Positions 33,521 to 41,792 of a DNA stretch of 62,311 nucleotides are shown one piece after another. The notes below the pieces were generated by a model that saw nothing but the letters and a program-made list of their open reading frames with translations, was not told the DNA's origin and did not search any database. The position numbers and the translations under genes were made by a program. The stretch's first letter is position 1, and each line of letters opens with the position of its first letter. Source of the DNA: Planctomycetota bacterium (GTDB taxonomy: Bacteria > Planctomycetota > UBA1135 > JADKAF01); contig JAEUHW010000316.1 in the NCBI GenBank assembly GCA_016793245.1, positions 1 to 62,311 of the forward strand, in the 5' to 3' direction.

Positions 33521-35956
33521 TCACTTATCGGTATCGCCGAACGCCCGGCGGAAACGCAGGAAGTTGTCGAGGGTGCGCTTGAAGTCGAGAAGGATGCTCT
33601 CGAACGAGTCCCAGCGGTGGAGCCCGGCGCAGATGCGCGCGGCGGTCTCGCACACTCTACGCTGCGCGGCGATCAGCCGTTCGAGCGCCGGCAGGACCGC
33701 CTCGGCGGCCTCGATCTCGGCGAGGGAACGCGCCGCGTCCTGTGCCGCGGGGAGCTCGCGCAGCGCCAAGCTCGCGAAGTCGCGCCCGATCTCGAGCAAC
33801 GCCACGACGGGCGGTCGCTCGCTGACGGTCCGCGGATCTCGGCTCAAGGCGTCGAGGAGCTGGAGGTCGAGGCCGGCTTCGAACGCGGTCTCGCCGCGCG
33901 GGGAGGCCTCGACCAGCGTGCGCAACGCGCGCTGCAGGGCGTCGGTCTCCCGCGTCTCGGCGCGCTCGGCCGCGGCGCCGCCTTCGCGCTCGTCGATCCC
34001 GATGCCGACGCGATTCAGCACGACCGTCTGCGCGAGGCCGGAGAAGCGCTCCGCGAGGCGCCGCGCTTCGGAGGCCGCCTCCGCGCGATCGAAGCGCGTG
34101 TCTTCCTTCGTCCACTCGCCCGGAACGAGCGCATCTCCGAAGGCCGCGCGGATCTCCTCCAGCAGGACGAGGAAGCGCTGCTCGGCGGTGCGCACCTGCT
34201 CGGCCTCGGCGCGGATCTCCTCCAGCGAGGTCGAGAGGCGCTGCAGCAACTCGCGCTCGTCGACGACCACGAGGGTGATCGAAGAGGAGTCGATCCTCGG
34301 CGCCTCCGGGCGCCGATCCGTCGCGCTGGCGAGCAGGGCGAGCGCCGAGCCGGACTGCGTCGGCACGCCGGCGGCCGCGAGCTCCGCGAGCTCGACGGCG
34401 ATGATCGAGCGGTAGGTCGTGCGCTGGCGTTCGCCGCGGCGCTCGAAGAACGCCGCCTCGTCGAACGCGCGCTCCGGCGCGAGGACCTCGCGCTCCAACG
34501 CGCGGGCCTCCGCGCGGGCCTCGCGCGCACCGAGCTGATCCTCGCGCGCGGTCCACGTGGCGCGTGCGATGTCGTGGTCGTCGCTCCACTCGCCGATCGC
34601 GAGCAGCAGCGCTTGCGAGGCGACCGAGCGCAGCGGGGAGCCGATGATGCGCACGGCGGCCGAGGGCAGCTCGTCGCTCTGCGGCGTGATCACGTACACG
34701 TTGGGGCGCTCGGGGCGGCGGCCCTTCTTGTCCTCCAAGAACAAGCGGAGCTGGAACCCGCGCTCGCCCTCGATCGGCAGGCCCGCGAGGCGGAACGCCT
34801 GCAAGCCGGGAGCGGTGGGAGCGGCGATGCCCTCGGGCGCCGCAGGGACCTCGCGCAGCCGCTCGAGCTCGCGCTCGTTCCAGCTCGGGTCGGGCAGCGG
34901 GTCGAGGCTCACGACGGCGCGCGAGGTCTCGCCTTCGACGAGCACCATGAGCTCGGCGCGCGAGCCCGCGAGCGCGCTCACGTTTCCATGGGGCAGCGCC
35001 TTCGCCGCGGCGCGCGCGAGCGGCGCGGGCAGGTAGCTCGGCGGATCGACGCGCGACCAGAGCGTGCGCACGGTCGGCGTCGGATAGGTGCTGACGCGCA
35101 CGAGCGGCTCGCGATCGTCGTCGTCGCCGGCCTCGACCCAGAACTCGAAGCCCTCGGCGATGTCGCGGTAGGTGTGCACGAAGTGCGCGGAGCTCTCTTC
35201 GTCCTGGCTCTGGCGTGCGACCTTGTCGATGCGCGCGCCGCTCGTGACGAAGCGCGCTTCCTCGGGCACGTCCCCGATGGCGCGGACCTCGACGCGCAGC
35301 GAGCTCGCGCGCGGGAGCTCGAGCTCGAGCTCGCCGCGCAGCGCGGTCTCGAGGAGCACTTCGCCTTGGCGATCCTTCAGCACGAGCAGGAGCTCGGTGC
35401 GCCGCGGCCAAGGTGCGTCCTGCGCGAGCAGGCGCTGCGCGAAGATCCCCGCGAGCTCGCCTTGCGACCACGCGCCGAGCACGAGCAGGCCGATGGCGCC
35501 GAGGCCGAGGCCGCTCGCGTAGAGCGCCTTCTTCGGGCGCAGCACGCGCGCGACGCCGATCTTCGAGAGCAGCTCCTCGGCCTCGCGCTGCACGTGGGCC
35601 AGCAAGCTCGGATGCGAGCTCTTCGCGATGGCCGGGTCCTGCGCCGCCTGCAGCGCGGTGATGAAGCGCTCGCGGAGCTCCGGGTGCGAACGCTCGATCA
35701 GGACGGCGAGGTCGTCGTCCGTGAGAGGCGTCGCGGCGGGCCGCAGCACCCAGCGCCAGAGCAGGTAGAGCGCGAGCGGCGCGAAGAGGAAGATCTGCAG
35801 CACGCGCACGCCGCGCGGATAGTCGAGCATCCGGTCGCCGACGTAGATCACGGCGAGCAGACCCGCGGCGAACGCGAGGAACCAGCCGAGACCGTGCAGC
35901 AGGTAGAGCGCGCGGATCGAGAGGCGCAGCCGGCCGAGGAGGAGGGTCGGTTTCAT
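33521..35956 (-). CDS. DUF4175-type membrane protein with large extracytoplasmic helical/beta region
   Basis: The product is 811 residues from ATG 35956. Three N-terminal membrane helices can be seen (LYLLHGLGWFLAFAAGLLAVIY; VLQIFLFAPLALYLLWRWVL; ALYASGLGLGAIGLLVLGAW). The second and third are separated by a conserved-looking segment, LTDDDLAVLIERSHPELRERFITALQ, that is typical of DUF4175-like planctomycetal proteins. A long beta-rich, then helical region (from about 160) follows outside the membrane, with PTVRTLWSRVDPPSYLP, a DUF4175 hallmark. It sits between toroid protein A and the coiled-coil protein. Function unknown; presumably the membrane hub for the secreted partners. Confidence 0.85.
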   Translation of the reverse strand: MKPTLLLGRLRLSIRALYLLHGLGWFLAFAAGLLAVIYVGDRMLDYPRGVRVLQIFLFAPLALYLLWRWVLRPAATPLTDDDLAVLIERSHPELRERFITALQAAQDPAIAKSSHPSLLAHVQREAEELLSKIGVARVLRPKKALYASGLGLGAIGLLVLGAWSQGELAGIFAQRLLAQDAPWPRRTELLLVLKDRQGEVLLETALRGELELELPRASSLRVEVRAIGDVPEEARFVTSGARIDKVARQSQDEESSAHFVHTYRDIAEGFEFWVEAGDDDDREPLVRVSTYPTPTVRTLWSRVDPPSYLPAPLARAAAKALPHGNVSALAGSRAELMVLVEGETSRAVVSLDPLPDPSWNERELERLREVPAAPEGIAAPTAPGLQAFRLAGLPIEGERGFQLRLFLEDKKGRRPERPNVYVITPQSDELPSAAVRIIGSPLRSVASQALLLAIGEWSDDHDIARATWTAREDQLGAREARAEARALEREVLAPERAFDEAAFFERRGERQRTTYRSIIAVELAELAAAGVPTQSGSALALLASATDRRPEAPRIDSSSITLVVVDERELLQRLSTSLEEIRAEAEQVRTAEQRFLVLLEEIRAAFGDALVPGEWTKEDTRFDRAEAASEARRLAERFSGLAQTVVLNRVGIGIDEREGGAAAERAETRETDALQRALRTLVEASPRGETAFEAGLDLQLLDALSRDPRTVSERPPVVALLEIGRDFASLALRELPAAQDAARSLAEIEAAEAVLPALERLIAAQRRVCETAARICAGLHRWDSFESILLDFKRTLDNFLRFRRAFGDTDK

Positions 35957-35988
35957 CGAGCCGTCGATTGTCTCGAGTGCAGCACGGA

Positions 35989-37200
35989 CTACTTCTGGAA
36001 GATCGGCAGGTAGCCGAAGGGGATCTCGAGGATCAGGGTGCCCACCGCGGTGGAGAAGCACGGCCCCGGTCCCACGTTGTTCGGCCAGGAGCCGTCGGCG
36101 GGGCTCTGCATGTCGAGCAACGCGCGGCGCGTATGCTCGAAGTACTCTTCCCACTCGGCGCCGCCGTACACGTACATGGCCTGCACCGCGTAGTAGTGGC
36201 CGTAGTAGAAGAAGTAGTGGCCCTTCCGCACACCGCCTGCGGAGATGCCTTCCTTCGCCGTGAACGACTTGTGGTTCTCGGAGAGGTAGCCGATGCCGGC
36301 CTCGATCAGCGGATCGTGGTGATCGTAGACGCCGGCGCCGTAGAGCGTGGTGACGCCGGCGGCCGTCAGCGGGAACGAGACGCGCGAGCTCGGCTGGAGC
36401 TGGTAGCGGAAGCCACCGCGGATGCTGCCGCGGCTGCCCATGCCCCAGCGCATCCCTTCGTCGCCGCGCACGGCGCTCATGCTCACGTAATGCTTCGCCT
36501 TCTCGATCTTCGCCTGCGGCACCGCGATGCCGGCGTTGCTCGCCGCGCGGAGCGCCATGATCTGGCAGACCGTGATCGACATGTCGGAGTCGGGAGCCAG
36601 CGGGTGATAGCGCCAGCCGCCCTCGTCGTTCTGCGTGCTGTACGTGAAGCGCACCGCCTTCTCGAGCGCGGCGCGTAGCCGATCGCGCAGTCCTTCGCCG
36701 CCTTGGGCGTGCATGCCGTACACCTCCGCGAGGAAGAGCGTCGCGAAGGCGTGCGAGTACATGCGGCTCTTGTGCGCGGAGATGAAGCCGTCCTCCTCTT
36801 CCGCGCTCTCGCCGCTCGCGACCTGCTGCAGCATCCACTCCAGGCCGCGCAGCACGAGCTCGCCGTACTCGCCGCGACCCGGCACGTGCCCGCCCGCGAG
36901 GAAGGCCATCAGCGCCAGCGCCGTGACGCCGACGTGCGGCTTGTTCACGGCGACGATGTTGTAGCTGTTGTTCAGCTTGTAGCCGACGTCGCTGAGCCAA
37001 GCCCCGCTCGTCGGGTCTTGGTGCTGCGCGAGGTAGCGCAAGCCGCGCTCCACGGCCTTCACCTGCTCCGGGACGATGGCTTCGAAGCCGAGGCGCCGCT
37101 CTTGCGCTCCGACCCGCGATGCGGAGAACCCGAGCGCGAGGCCCGCGGCGCAGGCGAGGAGGAGCGGGGAGCGGCGCGAGATGCGGTGGTTCGGTTTCAT
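35989..37200 (-). CDS. Secreted alpha/alpha-toroid (prenyltransferase/squalene-oxidase-like repeat) protein A
   Basis: The product is 403 residues from ATG 37200, overlapping the upstream stop (ATGA). A signal peptide (LLLACAAGLALGFSASRVGAQ) leads into toroid repeats: GLRYLAQHQDPTSGAWLSD, GVTALALMAFLAGG, GLEWMLQQVASG, RFTYSTQNDEGGWRYHP, ITVCQIMALRAASNAG, and a final DGSWPNNVGPGPCFSTAVGTLIL. No DxDD catalytic motif is seen. It is paralogous to the protein at 28056-29240: both end with a helix and the same SIPSGYLPCF / EIPFGYLPIF tail. Likely a periplasmic binding toroid working with the VWA and DUF4175 proteins. Confidence 0.87.
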   Translation of the reverse strand: MKPNHRISRRSPLLLACAAGLALGFSASRVGAQERRLGFEAIVPEQVKAVERGLRYLAQHQDPTSGAWLSDVGYKLNNSYNIVAVNKPHVGVTALALMAFLAGGHVPGRGEYGELVLRGLEWMLQQVASGESAEEEDGFISAHKSRMYSHAFATLFLAEVYGMHAQGGEGLRDRLRAALEKAVRFTYSTQNDEGGWRYHPLAPDSDMSITVCQIMALRAASNAGIAVPQAKIEKAKHYVSMSAVRGDEGMRWGMGSRGSIRGGFRYQLQPSSRVSFPLTAAGVTTLYGAGVYDHHDPLIEAGIGYLSENHKSFTAKEGISAGGVRKGHYFFYYGHYYAVQAMYVYGGAEWEEYFEHTRRALLDMQSPADGSWPNNVGPGPCFSTAVGTLILEIPFGYLPIFQK

Positions 37201-40200
37201 CGGGATGACTCCACAGAGCGGAGGACCGTGAGGACGCTCGGACCGACGGCGACGTAGCATCCGCCCACCGTGGTGAGCGTGCTCAGCTCGTCGCTGGGCA
37301 ACGGGAAGGGGGCGCTCCACGGCTCGCCGTGGCGCGCGGAGAAGCGCCGCAGCAGCGTCTCCGTGCGCCCGTTCGAGAGGCGCGTGGTGAGGTGCAACAG
37401 GAACGAGCGGTCATCGATGCACGCGAACGGCGGCCGCGGCGCGAAGCTCTCGTCGAGCTTCGCGTTGGCGATGCCCGAGGCTTGGCGCGCGGCGAAGCGC
37501 AGGTTGCCGTTCGACAGATCGAGCAGCGTGCAGCGCGGAACGGAGGACGCGGAAGCGCTGTCGCGTTGCCAGATCACGAGCTCGGGGCGCGGCAGCTCGA
37601 GGGTGAGCTCGGTCTGCAGGCCCTGCGCGATGTCGCCGGGGCCGAGGAGGGCGATGCGCCGCAGCGCGCCGTTCGAGGTGTTCACCGCGTAGAAGGCGAG
37701 GCGTTCGCGCTCGCTGGCGGGATCGAAGGTCCAGACCGCGGCGTAGAGCTGCCCAGCCGCGTGGATCAGATACCACGATCGGCTGGCGCCCAAGCCATCC
37801 TCGTCGAGCTCGGGTCGCGTTCTCGTCCAGGTGAAGCGCCCGCTGCGCGTGTCGATCGCGAGCAGTCCGGGCTGGCGTTGCAGATGCCGCAGCACGAGGA
37901 GCTCGCCGACGAAGTGACCCTGGCGCTGGCGCAGCGAGGGCTCGATCTCCGCCGGAAGGGAGAGGCGCTGGCGGATCCAGCCGGTCTGCACGTCGACCAA
38001 CGCCAAGGGCACTCGCGTTCCGGCGCTCTCCTCGGCGGTCTCGAGATCGCCGAGCAACGCCACCAGCCCGGCGCCGCCGAGCAACGGAGTCGCGACGTAG
38101 ATGGGGCTCGCGCGCTGCCACAGCACGGCTCCCGTCTCCGCGTCGAACCCGACGAGTTGTTGCCCGCCCGCAGGCGAACCGAACGCGCTCGCGAGAACGA
38201 CCAGAACGCCATCCTCGAGCAAGCAGAACGGGCGCTGCAGATCGATGTTCAGTCCGATGCGCCAACCGCCGGGGAGCGGAGCCTCGCGCAGGACCTGTCC
38301 CGAGCGGAGCTCGATCCAGAGCAAGCGATCGCGCGCGACGAACACGAGGCGCTCGCCGATCGCGATGGCGCGGTGATGCCAAGGCGAAGGACTCGGCGCG
38401 TAGGCGGAGACGTCGAGGCGCCAGAGCAAGCGCAGCGGTTCTCTCGCCGCGGCCGAGACCTCGTGCAACTCCAGCTCGCGACTGCGCTGGAGGAGCAGCA
38501 GGCCGCGAGCGGCGAGATCATCGCCTTGCACGGCGAGGGCTGCGCGCTGCGCGTCCGTGCCCCACACGGCATCCCAGCGCTCGAGCTGCGCCTCGTCGGG
38601 CGGCGGCTGCGGCGGCGCGGTGGGAACGCGCGGCGCGGCGAGCTCCGCGTAGCGCTTGCCGCCGTCCGCCGCGAGCGCCGAGGCGGCGTCGGGGAACGCG
38701 GCGGCCAAGCGCCGCAGGATCGCTTGCGCGCGCGCGGCACCGCCCGCGCGCTCGGCGGTGGAGGCGAGGCGGCGCAGGACGGCGCCCTGGTCTCCGCCGC
38801 TCTCGAGCGTCGCCCGCGCGGCGCGCGTCGAGCGCGCGAGATCGGCGGCGTCGTCGATCAAGCCGAAGCGCACGCGCTCGGCGACCAGGGAATTGGGGTA
38901 ACGCGCGGCGATCTGCTCGAGCTCGGCGGGCTTGCCCTCCGCGCCGCGCGCGAGTGCCTCGGCTTCGCGCTCGAAGGGCGCGTAGGCCTCTCGACCGTGG
39001 ATCTCGAGCAGCTCGGCGATGGTGGTGCGCGCGCGCTCGCCGCCGCGATCGCCTTCCCAGCGATCTTCGGGGTGATCGATGAGGATCCGGCTCAGCGACG
39101 CGAGCTGTGCACCGAGGTCGCGCGTGGCGCGCGCTTGCGAGTAGCGGCGCCAGGCGGCGTACGCGCGGGTGCGGATCGCCCCGCCCTCGGGCAGGGCGAA
39201 CTCGCGATCTCCGAACTCGGACTCGAGGCGCGTGAGACACGCGCCGTAGCTCGCGGGGTAGCCGCGCTTTTCGCGCAGCAAGCGCTCTTGGGCCACGAGC
39301 GTCCGCCAGCGCATGTCGCCATCGGCGACGAGGCCGAGCGCGCGATCGAGCTGCTGCTCGGCGAGCTCGAGCTCGTTCCTCTTCTCGGCTTGCTCCGAGC
39401 GCAGCAGGGCGAGGCGCGCGAGCACCGTGCGCGAGGGCACGAGCTCCAGGTCCTTCTCCAGGGCGAGCTCGGCGCGCGCGAGCGCCTGGTCCCCGGCGCG
39501 CGTCTCCTCGGCGCGGTAGCAGCGCAGCGCTTCGCGCTCGAGGTACTGCGCGAGGCGCAGGCGGTCGGTCGCCGTGCCGGTCTGCGCGCGCGCGAAGATC
39601 GAGCGCTCGACCGCGCTGCGATCGAAGAACGCGGCGATGGAGGCGTTCGACGCGGCGAGCAGGACGCCGTCGGCGATGAGGCAGTTGCCGAGGAAGGCGG
39701 AGCTGATCGGCGTCTGGGTCTTCGGTGACCTTCCTTCGCGGAGATCGAACTCGTAGAGATCGATGCGATCGGTGAGGAAGAGCTGCTCGCTCGTGGCGGC
39801 CGCGCGCGGCTTGGTGATGTACGTCTCGGGGCCGAGCTGCGCGAACTCGTTGAGCCCACGCCGCGCGAAGCGCTTCTCCGCGAGCGGATGCTGCATCTGC
39901 GCGATGCCATCCGTCGTGCCGATCAGCGCGCGATTCTCGTCGACGTAGAGCAGCGAATTGATGCGCCGCTCGTCGGGCACGGCGAAGCGCCAACCCGGGC
40001 CGCTGATGTGAGGCGCGCCCGTCGCGGCGTCGTAGGCGCAGAAGAAGTCGCTGTCGACCGGCGTGCAGAAGAGGACGCCGCGCGTCAACGCGGGCGGCTG
40101 GTTCAACCACACCTTGTCGCGTTCGCGCGATTGGATCGCCGGCGCAGGGAGGGGCAGCGTGGGATAGGTCGAGAGCCAGCGGACCTCGCCGTCGACGAGA

Positions 40201-41792
40201 TCGAGCGCGGCGACCGCGCCGAGATTCGATACGACGTGGACCACGCCGTCGCGCACGAGCACAGGCGGGGCGGCGAAGCCCTCGACGATGTGCCCGAACA
40301 TGTTCATCTCCTTCTGCCCGGTGAGGAGATAGCGCACCCACTGCGTCTCGCCGGTGCGGAGGTCGAAGCAGCCGATGAAGAACTTGAAGCGCGCCTCCGA
40401 GATGTACATCGGCACGAGCACGCGCTGGCCCTCGATCACCGGCGGACCGGCGACGAAGGCGCGCTCGAGGAAGTCGTTGCGCTCGCTGATCTCCGTGCCC
40501 GCGAGCTCCGCTCTCCAGTGGCTCCAGATCCGGCGGCCGGTCGAAGCCTCGAAGGCGAAGAGGCGCCGCGTCGGAATGGGCGGCGTGATCTCGAACTCGC
40601 GGTAGCTCTGCCGCGGCTGCGAGATGCGCACCTGCAGCGGCACGACGAAGATCCCGGCTTCGGCGGCGCCGGCGAGGATGGTCTCGGCGTTCCGGCCCTC
40701 GCGCTCGTCGGCCTCCTCCTCCGTCATGCCCTCGCTCCACTCCGAGGTCCAGAGGCACTGCTGCGGGAGCTCGGGATCGGAGGGCTGCGTCGGACCGACG
40801 TAGAGGTCGAGCGCATACGCGCGCAGCGAATCGGTGAAGAGCACCGTCCCCTGATGCACGATCGGATGGACGTTGGCGAGGGTCCCGTTGCGGCGCTCGT
40901 ACTGGAACGGCGCGCCCTTCGGGAGCTCGTACTCCCACTGCATGGCGAGCTTGCCGAGCGGGGGAGCGGCGCGCTCCGAGGTCGGCACCGCGACGGAGGG
41001 CAGCTCCTGCGCGCGCAGCGCGCGGCGCGCTTCGCGCGAGCGCAGGGCGCGGTCCTCGAGCTCGGCCAGCCTTACCTCGCGACCGCCGAGGGCGAAGCTG
41101 TTGCGATCCGCGGCGCCGCGCGGATCGCGCGAAGCCCGCGGATCCGCGCCTTCGCCGCGCAAGATCTGGCCGACCCAGCGCCGCGCTTCGAGGTGCGGAG
41201 TCGCGCGTTCCTCTTCTTCGGCCGCGCGCTCGGCGAGTGCCAGGAAGTGCTCGAAGCGCGCGAGATCGCCGCGCTCCAGCGCGCGGTCGGCGAGCCAGCG
41301 CGCCGCGCTGCTGCCGACCGCGGTCGCCGCGAAGCGGTGCACGACGCTCTCGACGGCGGGTTCATCCAACGCGGCGCGCGCGCTCTCGAAGCGCGACTTG
41401 GCCTCGGCGCCGAAGCGCTTGTCGTACGCGCGGCGCAGCGCGCGCGGTCCCTCGAGGAGCTGCGCTTCCGCGTAGGCGACCGCGCCGGTGTAGACCTCGA
41501 AGCTGCGGAACTCCGAGGTGTCCTTGGCATCGGGCTCGAGGGCGCTGCGGCGCACGATTTGTCCGTCGCCGCTCTCCAGCAGTTTCTGCAGGAGCTCCGC
41601 GCAGGGCTCGAGCTCGCCGGCGGCGAGGGCCTTCTCGATGGCCAGCGCTTGCTCCGTCGCGCGATCGCTCTGCGGCAGGAGGAACGGCCGGAAATCCTCT
41701 TCGCGCTGCGGCGCGGGGGCGCCGAGCGCCGCTGCGCCGTAGGCGAGCGAGAGCGCGATCGCGAGACACGCCGTGCGGAGCCTCGTGTTCAT
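37197..41792 (-). CDS. Giant secreted PQQ-like beta-propeller/helical-repeat protein
   Basis: The product is 1531 residues from ATG 41792, overlapping the VWA gene stop (ATGA). A signal peptide (ACLAIALSLAYGAAALGA) is followed by a helical N-terminal part (ALAAGELEPCAELLQKLLESGD). Then comes a propeller with PQQ-like blades (VHPIVHQGTVLFTDSLRAYALDL; GVVHVVSNLGAVAALDLVDGEVRWL; GVLFCTPVDSDFFCAYDAATG), a TPR-like helical middle (about 800-1080), and a second propeller (ERLVFVARDRLLWIELRSGQVL; GQQLVGFDAETGAVLWQRA; LLAIDTRSGRFTWTR). It has no CxxCH haem motif, so it is probably a binding scaffold rather than a dehydrogenase. A shorter paralogue is at 49184-51325. Confidence 0.85.
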   Translation of the reverse strand: MNTRLRTACLAIALSLAYGAAALGAPAPQREEDFRPFLLPQSDRATEQALAIEKALAAGELEPCAELLQKLLESGDGQIVRRSALEPDAKDTSEFRSFEVYTGAVAYAEAQLLEGPRALRRAYDKRFGAEAKSRFESARAALDEPAVESVVHRFAATAVGSSAARWLADRALERGDLARFEHFLALAERAAEEEERATPHLEARRWVGQILRGEGADPRASRDPRGAADRNSFALGGREVRLAELEDRALRSREARRALRAQELPSVAVPTSERAAPPLGKLAMQWEYELPKGAPFQYERRNGTLANVHPIVHQGTVLFTDSLRAYALDLYVGPTQPSDPELPQQCLWTSEWSEGMTEEEADEREGRNAETILAGAAEAGIFVVPLQVRISQPRQSYREFEITPPIPTRRLFAFEASTGRRIWSHWRAELAGTEISERNDFLERAFVAGPPVIEGQRVLVPMYISEARFKFFIGCFDLRTGETQWVRYLLTGQKEMNMFGHIVEGFAAPPVLVRDGVVHVVSNLGAVAALDLVDGEVRWLSTYPTLPLPAPAIQSRERDKVWLNQPPALTRGVLFCTPVDSDFFCAYDAATGAPHISGPGWRFAVPDERRINSLLYVDENRALIGTTDGIAQMQHPLAEKRFARRGLNEFAQLGPETYITKPRAAATSEQLFLTDRIDLYEFDLREGRSPKTQTPISSAFLGNCLIADGVLLAASNASIAAFFDRSAVERSIFARAQTGTATDRLRLAQYLEREALRCYRAEETRAGDQALARAELALEKDLELVPSRTVLARLALLRSEQAEKRNELELAEQQLDRALGLVADGDMRWRTLVAQERLLREKRGYPASYGACLTRLESEFGDREFALPEGGAIRTRAYAAWRRYSQARATRDLGAQLASLSRILIDHPEDRWEGDRGGERARTTIAELLEIHGREAYAPFEREAEALARGAEGKPAELEQIAARYPNSLVAERVRFGLIDDAADLARSTRAARATLESGGDQGAVLRRLASTAERAGGAARAQAILRRLAAAFPDAASALAADGGKRYAELAAPRVPTAPPQPPPDEAQLERWDAVWGTDAQRAALAVQGDDLAARGLLLLQRSRELELHEVSAAAREPLRLLWRLDVSAYAPSPSPWHHRAIAIGERLVFVARDRLLWIELRSGQVLREAPLPGGWRIGLNIDLQRPFCLLEDGVLVVLASAFGSPAGGQQLVGFDAETGAVLWQRASPIYVATPLLGGAGLVALLGDLETAEESAGTRVPLALVDVQTGWIRQRLSLPAEIEPSLRQRQGHFVGELLVLRHLQRQPGLLAIDTRSGRFTWTRTRPELDEDGLGASRSWYLIHAAGQLYAAVWTFDPASERERLAFYAVNTSNGALRRIALLGPGDIAQGLQTELTLELPRPELVIWQRDSASASSVPRCTLLDLSNGNLRFAARQASGIANAKLDESFAPRPPFACIDDRSFLLHLTTRLSNGRTETLLRRFSARHGEPWSAPFPLPSDELSTLTTVGGCYVAVGPSVLTVLRSVESSR

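Noticed and set aside
31040..36013. Very long open frame (about 1650 codons) on the plus strand
   Set aside because: It is antisense to the coiled-coil and DUF4175 genes, is mostly Arg/Ala/Ser/Leu, and has no domain. High-GC coding DNA leaves such frames open by chance.
28056..37200. Annotating the toroid proteins as squalene-hopene cyclases
   Set aside because: Repeats fit the toroid fold, but the DxDD acid motif and the usual length (about 650 residues) are missing, and both are secreted.
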